NCBI GenBank assembly: GCA_900547815.1 | Contig: URHY01000050.1 | Span: 1-16,199, forward strand | Direction: 5' to 3' | Length of the DNA: 16,199 bases | Source: an uncultured Solobacterium sp. | GTDB taxonomy: Bacteria; Bacillota_I; Bacilli_A; Erysipelotrichales; Erysipelotrichaceae | Shown: positions 7,431 to 14,717 of the stretch, piece after piece | Position numbering within the stretch: the first letter of the stretch is position 1 | Layout: every line of letters starts with the position of its first letter | Made by a program: the position numbers and the translations under genes | The notes under the pieces: model-generated | Databases searched by the model: none | Seen by the model: only the letters and a program-made list of their open reading frames with translations | Told to the model about the DNA's origin: nothing

Positions 7431-7985
7431 ATGAATTTACCATTCAAAAAATACAAGAAAAATGAAATTATTTATCATATGGAAGATATTCCACAAGCCA
7501 TTGGCATTGTCAAAGAAGGAAGTGTTGTCATAGAAACTGTAGACTTTTTAGGCAATGTCTCCCTATTGTCACATATAGGTTTCAATCAAATGTTTGCGGA
7601 AAGCTATGCCCTAACCCAAACACCTATGTATGTGTATGTAAGAGCGGTTGAGGATTGTACAATTCAATTTTTAGATATTCGATCCTTAGAAAAATTCCCA
7701 GAACTAAAAGATCAAATGATTCAAATACTTTCAAATAAGAACAAAATGTTGTCACAACACATATTTCATATTTCCAACAAAACCATTCGAAATAAGGTAT
7801 TATCTTACTTATCGTTTATGAAACTTGAAACACAAAATTCTACCTTTAAGATTCCGTTTGACCGTCAACAGATGGCGGATTATTTAAATGTAGAACGAAG
7901 TGCCTTATCAAAAGAGCTTTCTAAAATGAAAAGTGAAGGTTTAATTGATTATCACAAGAACACCTTCACTGTTTACTCTATTTGA
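7431..7985 (+). CDS. Crp/Fnr-family transcriptional regulator
   Basis: This 184-residue protein has a short N-terminal cyclic-nucleotide-binding-like beta barrel (about 5-85), a linking helix, and a winged helix-turn-helix near 143-175 (RQQMADYLNVERSALSKEL, then EGLIDYHKNTFTVY). No FNR-type N-terminal cysteine cluster is present, so a direct iron-sulfur oxygen sensor is unlikely; the signal is unknown. It is shorter than typical Crp/Fnr proteins (about 210-230). I chose the ATG at 7431 because AAAGGAG lies 8 bases before it; a GTG frame begins at 7380 inside the promoter. It is divergent from the dicluster ferredoxin-like gene, a common pairing. Its last 8 bases overlap the 3' end of the convergent PHP gene. 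Confidence 0.85.
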   Translation: MNLPFKKYKKNEIIYHMEDIPQAIGIVKEGSVVIETVDFLGNVSLLSHIGFNQMFAESYALTQTPMYVYVRAVEDCTIQFLDIRSLEKFPELKDQMIQILSNKNKMLSQHIFHISNKTIRNKVLSYLSFMKLETQNSTFKIPFDRQQMADYLNVERSALSKELSKMKSEGLIDYHKNTFTVYSI

Positions 7986-8769
7986 TTTTTACTGGTACAA
8001 AGCCATCATTGGTTAATATTTGCAGTTCTTTAAATCCACAAGATTGAATCAAGTCTAAACTAGATTCAAAAGCACAATCCAAATAATTCTTATCATGACA
8101 ATCACTGTTTAGACAAATACGCGCATTCTTTGCGTATAAATATTCCAATATATTCTTAGATGGATATGGTGTTTTACGATAGCCTCTTGCGATAGCTCCG
8201 GTATTCACTTCAAAAATCTTGTCGTTGATCAACAATCGGTCAATGCAGTCACAAACAATATTCATATAGTCTTTATCATTAAATTTAAAATAGGATTCGT
8301 CCTCATTATATTTGGTGATCAAATCCAAGTGTCCAATGATATCCACTTCTTGCCAGTCATACATATTGGATAAGTCTGAATAGTAGTCTTTACACATCTT
8401 TTTATAGTCACCAGAATACGATTCAAACAAGGAATCAAATACAGGTTTTGAATAATCCACAGCCACTTCACCTAAAAAATGCTTACTTCCTATCACATAT
8501 TCAAATGGAGCTTTTTCAGCTATTCTTCCTAACATATCTTCTTCAATTCCTAAATGAATTTGAATAGACGAAGCGTATTTCGATTTAACCCTCTCAACCT
8601 CTGAAATATATCCTTTAGTATCTCGCATTGAACCATCGTCTATACTTAAATATCCATGTCCTGAAAATCCTAGAATATCAAAGCCTTTTGAGATAGCTTC
8701 TAAAGTCATTTCTTCAATCGTATCTTTTCCATCACAAAAGATAGAGTGTGTATGTAGATTCTGTTTCAT
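7978..8769 (-). CDS. PHP-domain phosphatase, histidinol-phosphatase (HisJ/HisK)-like
   Basis: This 263-residue PHP-fold metal-dependent hydrolase starts with NLHTHSIFCDGK, giving metal ligands H6 and H8. Later ligands are H38 in FSGHGY, E76 in GIEEDML, H97 in GSKHF, H147 in IIGHLDL, and D223/H225 in NSDCH. The pattern fits histidinol-phosphatase, which dephosphorylates L-histidinol phosphate. No his genes are near, so another phosphoester is possible. The start at 8769 was chosen because it overlaps the stop of the upstream phosphatase gene as ATGA, a usual coupling signal, and because family members begin at this point. Confidence 0.85.
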   Translation of the reverse strand: MKQNLHTHSIFCDGKDTIEEMTLEAISKGFDILGFSGHGYLSIDDGSMRDTKGYISEVERVKSKYASSIQIHLGIEEDMLGRIAEKAPFEYVIGSKHFLGEVAVDYSKPVFDSLFESYSGDYKKMCKDYYSDLSNMYDWQEVDIIGHLDLITKYNEDESYFKFNDKDYMNIVCDCIDRLLINDKIFEVNTGAIARGYRKTPYPSKNILEYLYAKNARICLNSDCHDKNYLDCAFESSLDLIQSCGFKELQILTNDGFVPVKIK

Positions 8770-9194
8770 GATAATTTCTCCAACCAAGCTTTACAGCCTT
8801 CATAAATATCATTATAAGCCGTTTCAAAATCATTACTATACCAAGGATCTGAAACATCTCTTGATAATAATTTATAGATCTTGTGATCTGGATCATTATC
8901 AAACATACGATTTAGATTACGCACATTATTTTCATCCATACAAATCAAATAGTCATACGACAAATAATCACTCATTGTAGCTTGTCTTGCATAATGTCTA
9001 GAAAATGGAATCCCCTTTTCTTTTAGTTTACGCTTAGCCGGAGGATAAATGTCATTACCAATTTCTTCACGACTTGTAGCTGCACTAGAAACATATAGTT
9101 CTACCCCATTTTTCTTTGCCAAATCTTCCATAATATATTGAGCTGAGACACTACGACATATGTTGCCGTGGCATATGAATAATATTTTTATCAT
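8766..9194 (-). CDS. Low-molecular-weight protein-tyrosine phosphatase
   Basis: This 142-residue protein carries the P-loop CHGNICRS (C8, R14), the CX5R(S/T) signature, near the N-terminus. The general acid Asp lies in SDPWYS (about 116). Length and layout match bacterial LMW-PTPs, which remove phosphate from tyrosines or from arginine in YwlE-like members; the residue after the first Cys does not decide between these for me. AAAGGAG precedes the ATG at 9194. It is the first gene of a two-gene unit with the PHP phosphatase. Its substrate is unknown, and no tyrosine kinase is in the window. Confidence 0.9.
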   Translation of the reverse strand: MIKILFICHGNICRSVSAQYIMEDLAKKNGVELYVSSAATSREEIGNDIYPPAKRKLKEKGIPFSRHYARQATMSDYLSYDYLICMDENNVRNLNRMFDNDPDHKIYKLLSRDVSDPWYSNDFETAYNDIYEGCKAWLEKLS

Positions 9195-9573
9195 AATCAA
9201 ATTCTCCTTTATATATGGCACATTTCCTTTATGTAAAGGTAATTTTATTTTTCTCTTATTTTTGTAACTTCTTATAAGTTTGTATAACTTTTCATATCTT
9301 TTTAATCAAAAGGTGCACATAAGGTGCAAATTGAATTTTATTTGGTGCAAACTTAATTTTTATATAGAAATATGGTTATTCACCTCATGAAGCTCTTCAA
9401 TAGCTTGCCTTCCTACAAGCTATTTTATTATACCACCAATGTTTCATGTTTTTCTATTTACCATGCATTTGCAAAAAAGCTATATATAAAAATAGCGAAA
9501 TGTTAATATTGTAACATTCCGCCGAATGACTAACCCGTTTAAGAAAAAAGCTTAGTTAAACATCTTTATTGTT
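9195..9573. other. 379-base non-coding stretch rich in inverted and direct repeats
   Basis: I see no convincing gene. It holds a short IR (CCTTTA/TAAAGG, 9226-9239) and three half-sites at 10-base steps (AACTT 9266-9270, AAGTT 9276-9280, AACTT 9286-9290). GGTGCA occurs at 9312, 9323 and 9344. A 9-bp hairpin (AATAGCTTG 9399-9407, CAAGCTATT 9416-9424) is followed by a larger one at 9495-9522 (GCGAAATGTTA against TAACATTCCGC, one mismatch). The promoter of the phosphatase unit must lie here, but no clear match stands out. Confidence 0.6.
9307..9328 (+). repeat. Left copy of an imperfect direct repeat flanking the Abi module
   Basis: The 22-base segment has two GGTGCA words 11 bases apart. It matches 10677-10698 at 18 of 22 positions by eye, 1370 bases away. 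The pair brackets the Abi gene and its leader RNA. It could be integrase arm-type sites or a past insertion boundary. No integrase is in the window. Confidence 0.4.
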
Positions 9574-10482
9574 TTATACAGTTAAATGTACTTTCCAATC
9601 TGATGGAAGATTCATTGCTGCAAGATTGACTATGCCATTATAACTTTTAATTAAATTATCGAAATCATCTACAAATACTGTCCATTCCTCATCAGATGAG
9701 CGTAAATACTTCATTGCCAATAAAATTTGATATAACCCATTATGTACTGGCAGTGGTGTAACCTTATCTGCGTCTAAAATCTCTGGCGTCGTATGTATTG
9801 TGCGATTATAGATTCTGGAATTATGAGCACACATATTACGCAATATTGAAACACTCTGTAACCATGAAGTAAGCATTTTTTGTGATGGATTTACCAAATT
9901 TCCTTTTTTCGATTTATATTGGTAATTAGTCGCCAAGATAGAATATGAACTTCCAACACCTGTTTTCAAATTTTTAATTATTTTCGATAATGTTCCAAAA
10001 GAAAGAACCTCAACAATCGCCCATACAGGCACCTCTCCATCATGATTTTCAAAATTATGTTTAATAAATACATCATTAGAACGAGCAATTTCTGACGCTA
10101 CCATAGACATATTCTGCCAATACAATTTTTTCTCTTTAAAAATAGATGAATCTTGCAAAACAAGAGGTTCACCATATATAAGTAACGCCTCTATTAATCG
10201 TACTCTTAAAGCCACCTCAATTTTAGAAATCATAAAGAAAACTAAGGCAGATAATTTTTGATCAAATTGATATAATTTCAAAATGTCTTCAAACTTTGTT
10301 CCAGGAACATACTTCTTTGTAACATTATCATATAAAGAAAATGAGTAGCCTCTCAAACGATAAAATCCAATTGATTTTAATGCCTTCTCTACCTCTTCGC
10401 GAGATGTAATCTTCATTCCTGCATTTACGTAAGATTGCACTTGTTGTCCTATTGTTAATATTTGTTTTGGATACTGATACAT
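9574..10482 (-). CDS. Abi_2 (AbiD/AbiF-like) abortive-infection protein with HEPN motif
   Basis: This 302-residue protein fits the Abi_2 family of phage-defence toxins, cytoplasmic HEPN RNases that halt growth on infection. The conserved SIGFYRLRGYSFSLY is near 37-51, and the putative catalytic R-x4-H is RNMCAH (R215, H220), followed by NSRIYNR. Length is normal (about 290-330). The ATG at 10482 fits AGGGG 5 bases upstream; the GTG at 10488 would overlap that site. The leader contains a consensus promoter and a small structured RNA ending in a U-tract, so toxin expression would need read-through. AbiF-type toxins have, from recent work I recall but cannot check here, an adjacent non-coding RNA antitoxin and a proposed link to Cas13. 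No protein antitoxin gene adjoins. AbiD versus AbiF is not settled. Confidence 0.88.
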   Translation of the reverse strand: MYQYPKQILTIGQQVQSYVNAGMKITSREEVEKALKSIGFYRLRGYSFSLYDNVTKKYVPGTKFEDILKLYQFDQKLSALVFFMISKIEVALRVRLIEALLIYGEPLVLQDSSIFKEKKLYWQNMSMVASEIARSNDVFIKHNFENHDGEVPVWAIVEVLSFGTLSKIIKNLKTGVGSSYSILATNYQYKSKKGNLVNPSQKMLTSWLQSVSILRNMCAHNSRIYNRTIHTTPEILDADKVTPLPVHNGLYQILLAMKYLRSSDEEWTVFVDDFDNLIKSYNGIVNLAAMNLPSDWKVHLTV

Positions 10483-10497
10483 AAACACCCCTAAATG

Positions 10498-10553
10498 AAA
10501 AAAAGTCCCACCGGGTTGCGCATGAATTAGTCAGAGGCGTGGTGAGTTCTGTT
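10498..10553 (-). ncRNA. Candidate AbiF-type regulatory/antitoxin RNA upstream of the Abi gene
   Basis: From the predicted start near 10553 the RNA runs leftward and ends at a 7-U tract (10504-10498). CUCACC (10546-10541) pairs with GGUGGG (10512-10507), giving 6 pairs including a G-U. Inside, CGC can pair with GCG and UGA with UCA around a short loop, giving a nested second stem. The closing stem followed by the U-tract resembles an intrinsic terminator. It ends only a few bases before the toxin's AGGGG. This compact, GC-rich island in an AT-rich leader supports a selected RNA. Exact ends and fold are inferred. Confidence 0.7.
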
Positions 10554-10559
10554 AATATA

Positions 10560-10587
10560 ATTATACTTTTTTTAATGTTGCTGTCAA
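10560..10587 (-). promoter_or_regulatory. Consensus promoter for the Abi-leader RNA
   Basis: On the minus strand a perfect TTGACA (10587-10582) and a perfect TATAAT (10565-10560) are separated by 16 bases. This is the strongest promoter match in the window and points into the small RNA and the Abi gene. Confidence 0.8.
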
Positions 10588-10883
10588 AGATTTCTTTTAA
10601 GTGAAAGCACTGTCAAAACACATTAATATTTTACTTAACGTAAAAACCTTTAATTCAATTTGTTGATGAAATTATCCAAAAAGTGCATTTCAGGTGCACA
10701 AACCCTCTTGATTTTGTTTATTATTCTTTATATAAAGCGTTTTATAAATGTTCGAATATGTTGCATATTATCATACCGTGAAATGGGCACTAAAATTTTA
10801 AAGTTTGTGCTCATGAATTTTAGACACATTCAACTCCCTCAAGTTCTTCCATTACATCTTCTAAATGAATATGTGTATATAAG
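10588..10883. other. AT-rich non-coding stretch between the Abi promoter and the agr remnant
   Basis: No ribosome site or recognisable protein family supports a gene. An 84-codon frame at 10660-10914 has no ribosome site or family match and is likely chance. It contains the right direct-repeat copy (10677-10698). No agrD-like peptide with a Cys/Ser-containing core and a QPxxP tail was seen. Confidence 0.5.
10677..10698 (+). repeat. Right copy of the imperfect direct repeat flanking the Abi module
   Basis: The partner of 9307-9328, with AGTGCA and GGTGCA again 11 bases apart; 18 of 22 bases agree by eye. Confidence 0.4.
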
Positions 10884-11363
10884 TTGGAATCCACTATTTA
10901 TACCAAACTCATAGAAAATGACATTGGTGTTGAAGAAGATATCTTCTTAATTATATTTGGTCTTGTAAAACCAGTTTTTGTATTTTGTACATCGTATTTT
11001 ATTCTGCGCAGTCATGTTGGCGGCATTCATATTGCTTACCCATTATTATATATTTTAACTACAGTTTCTATAACTATTCTAATCCCTTGGATAGCTGCAA
11101 ATAATATAATATTATACGTATAATATATACTATTGTTGTTTTTTCAATATACATATAATCAAAGTAGCTGATCACCCTAACAAACCATTATCATCAGAGA
11201 AAAAAATCAGCATTCAAAAAATGCAATTGTAATCATCTTATTTGAATTTCTTGTATTTCAATTTTCTTATAAAAATAGTTCTAACTTAATATTCAATGAA
11301 ATTTTATTTGCAAATTTAGTATATACACTAAAACTGTATATTTTTTTCATCAAGAAGACCTAA
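10884..11363 (+). pseudogene. agrB: Degraded agrB (autoinducer-peptide processing membrane protease)
   Basis: Three joined frames together read as AgrB, the membrane endopeptidase that matures the AgrD peptide. The first part (10884-11123) has an AgrB-like N-terminus and YFILRSHVGGIHIAYP, matching the RxxAGGxHA active-site region. It has Ile where AgrB has Ala after the catalytic-site His, and the segment before it looks shorter than usual. A second frame then continues with VADHPNKPLSSEKK (11164-11205), the hallmark PVDHPNKPL loop. A third frame from about 11229 to the stop at 11361 gives a hydrophobic C-terminus. Two frame changes (about 11105-11125 and about 11205-11229) break the gene. 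The only start is a TTG without a ribosome site. It lies directly upstream of the LytTR regulator. Confidence 0.8.
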
Positions 11364-11432
11364 ACTAAGGTAATTTCACACAAAAGTATAAATAAGTAAA
11401 CAAATAGTGTAAAATGGATGGCGGGAGGCATA

Positions 11433-12143
11433 ATGATAAAAATATTAATTTGTGAAGATATAGAAAGAGATAAGTTGCATTTGCATAAATTACTAAATTC
11501 TTTTTTGCAATCAAACAATATATTATATGAGATTGATTATCTTGAGAATTTCGATGTAGGATCCAATTTGTTTCTAGAATATGATTTGATTTTTTTGGAT
11601 ATTGAACTAGGAGACTACAACGGCATAGAAATTGCATCAAAAATAAGAACCTATAATCGTAGTTCTATTATTATAATCACTTCTAGCTTTAAAAAATATT
11701 TAATAGATGGATATAAAATAGAAGCGAAAAGATATCTTATTAAACCAATTGATGAAAAAATATTTAACGTAGAGATGCAGAGTGTCTTATCAACTTCATT
11801 TAAACAACAATACGGTTTTTTCGATAAAAAGATATCTCAATATAAAATTCACTATAAGGATATGTTATACATAGAATTTCTTAATCGACATACGATTATT
11901 CATTTTGTTAATAATGTTGAGAAAAAAACTACATATCCTCTTAAATATTGGATTGAAGAACTATCTAATAAAGGGTTTGGACAACCCTATAAGTCTTTTT
12001 TAGTTAATCTTGATTATGTTAGTGGTTTTTCTTCAGATGGTAAAGATATTATCATGAACAATGGTGAAAAAATCCCATTGTCTAAAAATTTCAAAAAGTC
12101 GTTCACAAATCAATATTTTGCTAATTTGCATAACATACTATGA
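11433..12143 (+). CDS. AgrA-like LytTR response regulator
   Basis: This 236-residue protein has a receiver domain (1-120) and a LytTR DNA-binding domain (about 126-236). The acidic pocket is E8/D9, the phosphoacceptor D56 in DLIFLDIEL, the switch Thr/Ser at 83-84 and Lys104 in LIKPID. The LytTR part contains the usual QPYKSFLVNLDYVSGF. This architecture is that of AgrA, the regulator of peptide quorum sensing. The frame is intact with all phosphorylation residues, unlike its neighbours. The ATG at 11433 is 4 bases after GGGAGG; an alternative ATG at 11418 lacks a ribosome site. It overlaps the next gene by ATGA. With agrB and agrC broken, its native signal is probably lost, but it could respond to another kinase. 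Confidence 0.85.
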   Translation: MIKILICEDIERDKLHLHKLLNSFLQSNNILYEIDYLENFDVGSNLFLEYDLIFLDIELGDYNGIEIASKIRTYNRSSIIIITSSFKKYLIDGYKIEAKRYLIKPIDEKIFNVEMQSVLSTSFKQQYGFFDKKISQYKIHYKDMLYIEFLNRHTIIHFVNNVEKKTTYPLKYWIEELSNKGFGQPYKSFLVNLDYVSGFSSDGKDIIMNNGEKIPLSKNFKKSFTNQYFANLHNIL

Positions 12144-13362
12144 TGATTTTTCTATCCGATATACTCACAGTTATTTTTATTACACATTTCTTTAACCAAT
12201 TTATTGCCAAAAGAAAAATATCCTATTATATGTTTTTTTTATTATTTCTTCTTGCTATAATGTGCACTTTTTTAGGAAATCATAACGGAATCAATCAGAT
12301 AGGAAAAATTCTCTCTTTTATTACACTATACATATATATATCATTTTTATTTAAGGGTTCGCTAATTAATAAATTTATATTATTTTTGGTATGTTACTTG
12401 ACGATAGGGATTTCAGAGTCATTATCAATTGTTTTTTTTCAATTATTTAATCCTAGTTTCTCTTTAAATAATATCTACACATCAAATACTTATTTGGTGA
12501 TTATAATTTTGACACAGTTTTTTGCTTATTTTTTTCATATATCATACAAAAAATATGTCATACTATTAAAATCACAAACTTACCCAAATCCTTTTATATT
12601 TTGTTTTTTCCTGCATTAACAACGATATTGTTCCTCATTGTCTATGGAAACTATCAAACACTCTTTTCAGGAAACAAGATTCTTGTTATTATTTTATTTC
12701 TCTTGCTAATTTCTAATTCCATTACAATATTGTTTCAACTACAAATCATTAAAAACGAAAACCTTCGAAAAAGTTTAGAAATATCAGAATTAAGTAATGA
12801 AATGATGATTTCAAAATTTAATTCCTTAAATAAGGAATATGAATCCAATTTTAAATTTTTACACAATTTACTTCATACTTGTTCTGAACTTAATCAGTTA
12901 ATAGATCAGAAAAAATATGATGAGCTAGACTCATTAATTAAATCATTGTCAAACAAGACAATCAAAGAATTTAATGAAATATATACCAATTCCCCAATCT
13001 TTTCAACAGTTTTAAACCATAAAAAAAATCAATTATCTAGTTTAAATATTTCAGTTACATCAACCCTTTATAGTGATGATCTATCAAGCTTAGATTCCAT
13101 CAATCAAATGATTTTTTTTACTAAAATCTTAGATCTTGCTATAAAATATTGTAGTTTATCTGATGAGCAAAGATTTATTATCATTAAATCGCGAAAAGAT
13201 ATATATTCTTGTACTCTTCAAATTATTTTTAATTTTCCTTCTACATTCGAGAATGATATAAAAGAATCAACTTCAAATATTGATAAAGAGTTTAATACTA
13301 AATCAGACATATCATTCGATTATAATTTAAAGATTGTAGATATCATTTTCTTAATAAACTAA
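12140..13362 (+). pseudogene. agrC: Frameshifted, degenerate AgrC-like sensor kinase
   Basis: Two overlapping frames make one AgrC-type sensor. The first (12140-12619) encodes about five hydrophobic segments. The second (12601-13362) continues with another membrane segment (PALTTILFLIVYG onward) and a cytoplasmic kinase part. The joint is a T6 tract at 12604-12609; one extra T would restore a single frame. The kinase region keeps a possible phosphoacceptor in FLHNLLHTC, where AgrC has RHDxxNH. The N-box reads TKILDLAIKYC instead of GNLLDNAIEA, so both Asn residues are lost, and no Gly-rich G-box precedes the stop. It probably could not bind ATP even if the frame were restored. Base composition is very AT-rich, like agrB. 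Confidence 0.8.
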
Positions 13363-13560
13363 TTCGCCTAATCTCATCCAAATGTTCGACCACAAAAATG
13401 CCTCGTTTCACCGCAGTCAAACTATGGTATTAAGACCTTATTACACCGATTCAAACCGTCATCAGTAACTGGTATAACCGCTAGAGTCACACCGAATTAA
13501 CCATCAATTACAGTTTTAGTAACTCATCCTACACAATTCTTTTAAAAAGCAGAGGATTAT
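13363..13560. other. Non-coding segment with base composition unlike the agr remnant
   Basis: Right after the agrC-like stop, about 200 bases are richer in GC than the preceding genes. Frames on both strands are interrupted by stops. A short minus-strand stretch (FGVTLAVIPVTDDGLN) and a plus-strand stretch (SPQSNYGIKTLLHRFK) look peptide-like but neither has a start or a family I recognise. It may be a fragment of a mobile element or an intergenic repeat. Confidence 0.35.
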
Positions 13561-13576
13561 TCAAAAGTCGAACGAT

Positions 13577-13610
13577 AAAAAGAGCCATTTCATAATTTGA
13601 AGTGGCTCTT
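13577..13610 (-). terminator. Strong terminator for the minus-strand gene at 13650-14207
   Basis: Arms 13580-13592 and 13598-13610 pair over 13 positions with one G-U, closing a 5-base loop. The plus-strand A-run (13577-13581) becomes a U-run on the minus strand. There is no T-run on the plus side. Confidence 0.75.
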
Positions 13611-13613
13611 CGT

Positions 13614-13630
13614 GGATTCAGTGGCTCTGA
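13614..13630 (+). repeat. 17-base direct repeat, left copy
   Basis: GGATTCAGTGGCTCTGA recurs at 14292-14308 as GGAATCAGTGGCTTTGA (15 of 17). The copies flank the gene at 13650-14207 and its terminator-side segment, so they may mark an insertion or a duplicated control site. Confidence 0.4.
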
Positions 13631-13649
13631 GCAATGGATTGTATGGCTC

Positions 13650-14207
13650 TTAGTGATGATTCTCAGTGTATGAAGCACCTACTTTATCAACTTTTTTACA
13701 TAATAAATCATAAAAATCCTGTGTTTGTTGATTTGTGTCAAAGTTGAAAATATATACTTTAGCATCGTTTGCATCTTTTAACACAATAACACTATTAACA
13801 TCAATATTGTAATAAACTTTAGCTTTGTAATAATAATTCAACCTTTCATTTTCGCTATTGTATATCTCAACATTAGCATCCCCAGAATAATACGTCTGGT
13901 ATCCCCATCTAAAACCATTTGCAACAATCTTAAGTGTGCAATCTCTATAGTTTTCGCATAATTCTATACTCTCATATTTAATTTCTTCATTTAACTTTAA
14001 ATAATCAGCATGCAACGAAGGTGTAATAATCGGATTCATTTGAATTGTAAATACTATAGTAGTAACTGCTACAATTACAACAGATATACAACCATAAACT
14101 ATTTCAAATTTCTTATTAAGTCTATTCCCAAAATGATATTGTAAAATAATTGCAACACCACAAATTATCAAAAATAGAATTAAATCAAGCAGAAAAAATT
14201 TAATCAT
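13650..14207 (-). CDS. Membrane-anchored protein of unknown function
   Basis: I do not recognise this 185-residue protein. Residues 1-22 and about 28-50 are two hydrophobic helices (start MIKFFLLDLILFLIICG), which would leave the remaining 135 residues as one domain outside the membrane, most likely on one face. That part holds mixed beta-like stretches rich in Tyr and Asn and has three Cys (CENYRDC, LLCKK). I chose the ATG at 14207, with GGAGG 10 bases upstream; the longer frame from 14237 adds MNYRFGGLEY, which contains that ribosome site. It has its own terminator (13577-13610). It sits between a decayed agr locus and an Xre cassette, so it is probably accessory cargo. Confidence 0.65.
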   Translation of the reverse strand: MIKFFLLDLILFLIICGVAIILQYHFGNRLNKKFEIVYGCISVVIVAVTTIVFTIQMNPIITPSLHADYLKLNEEIKYESIELCENYRDCTLKIVANGFRWGYQTYYSGDANVEIYNSENERLNYYYKAKVYYNIDVNSVIVLKDANDAKVYIFNFDTNQQTQDFYDLLCKKVDKVGASYTENHH

Positions 14208-14291
14208 ATATTCTAAACCTCCAAATCTATAATTCACAGATTGAATACAAATCCATCTAACAACTAAGTTGTATAAATGGCACTGGTTAAT

Positions 14292-14308
14292 GGAATCAGT
14301 GGCTTTGA
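14292..14308 (+). repeat. 17-base direct repeat, right copy
   Basis: The partner of 13614-13630, with 2 mismatches. Confidence 0.4.
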
Positions 14309-14332
14309 ATATGCGAAAAACTCAATTAAAAT

Positions 14333-14512
14333 TTAAGTTTCTTTTCTATTTTTTCGACAAACTAGCAAAAACAATAAAATAGCAACACATAATAAAGCAA
14401 TGAATTCTAAATATATAGAATTTATTCCATTTATCCAGCTAAAGTTCAAAATATTTCTAGATAATTGAATTACATTTGATGGGAAAAAGCCAAAAAATGA
14501 ATAGTTATTTAT
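14333..14512 (-). pseudogene. Start-less remnant of a membrane-protein C-terminus
   Basis: A 59-codon open frame runs leftward from a stop at 14515-14513 to TAA at 14335-14333 with no ATG and no ribosome site. Its end reads YLEFIALLCVAILLFLLV followed by CRKNRKET, a classic single membrane helix with a basic tail. I think it is the last fragment of a lost gene. The original family cannot be told. Confidence 0.45.
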
Positions 14513-14589
14513 TTAAATTTTATATCTAATTTGCGATTATCCGCATAAACACTATACTTTCAAGCACTTTGAAGTATAGAAAATTATTT

Positions 14590-14610
14590 AATTTACCACG
14601 AATTTACCAC
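14590..14610 (-). repeat. Tandem AATTTACCAC words, arm-site-like
   Basis: Two identical 10-base words separated by one base, reading GTGGTAAATT on the minus strand. Such helical-turn-spaced repeats are typical of tyrosine-integrase arm sites, but there is no integrase here, so this is speculative. Confidence 0.3.
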
Positions 14611-14647
14611 AATTGAATGAGCCTTGATATGACAATAAAATAGCACT

Positions 14648-14682
14648 AAAAAGACACCCTTTACACCTGAGTGGCGTCTTTT
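14648..14682. terminator. Hairpin with A and T tracts, likely bidirectional terminator
   Basis: AAAGACACC (14650-14658) can pair with GGCGTCTTT (14673-14681) with one A-C mismatch; T-rich tails occur on both strands. Confidence 0.5.
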
Positions 14683-14685
14683 GTT

Positions 14686-14717
14686 AAAAAGCAGTCAATC
14701 CTAAGACTAACTGCTTT
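14686..14717 (-). terminator. Terminator of the Xre/DUF3796 cassette
   Basis: AAAGCAGT (14688-14695) pairs with ACTGCTTT (14710-14717). On the minus strand the stem is followed by U residues. It lies 47 bases after the stop of the small membrane-protein gene. Confidence 0.6.

Noticed and set aside
7978..7985. Functional antisense overlap of the Crp-type and PHP genes
   Set aside because: The 8-base tail-to-tail overlap is ordinary genome compaction with no further signal.
10660..10914. An 84-codon frame between the Abi promoter and agrB remnant
   Set aside because: No ribosome site, no family match, and it overlaps the better-supported agrB remnant in another frame; I also looked for an agrD peptide here and found no QPxxP-type tail.
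13363..13560. A transposase remnant
   Set aside because: No DDE or HUH motif or terminal inverted repeats could be read, so I kept it as an unexplained segment only.
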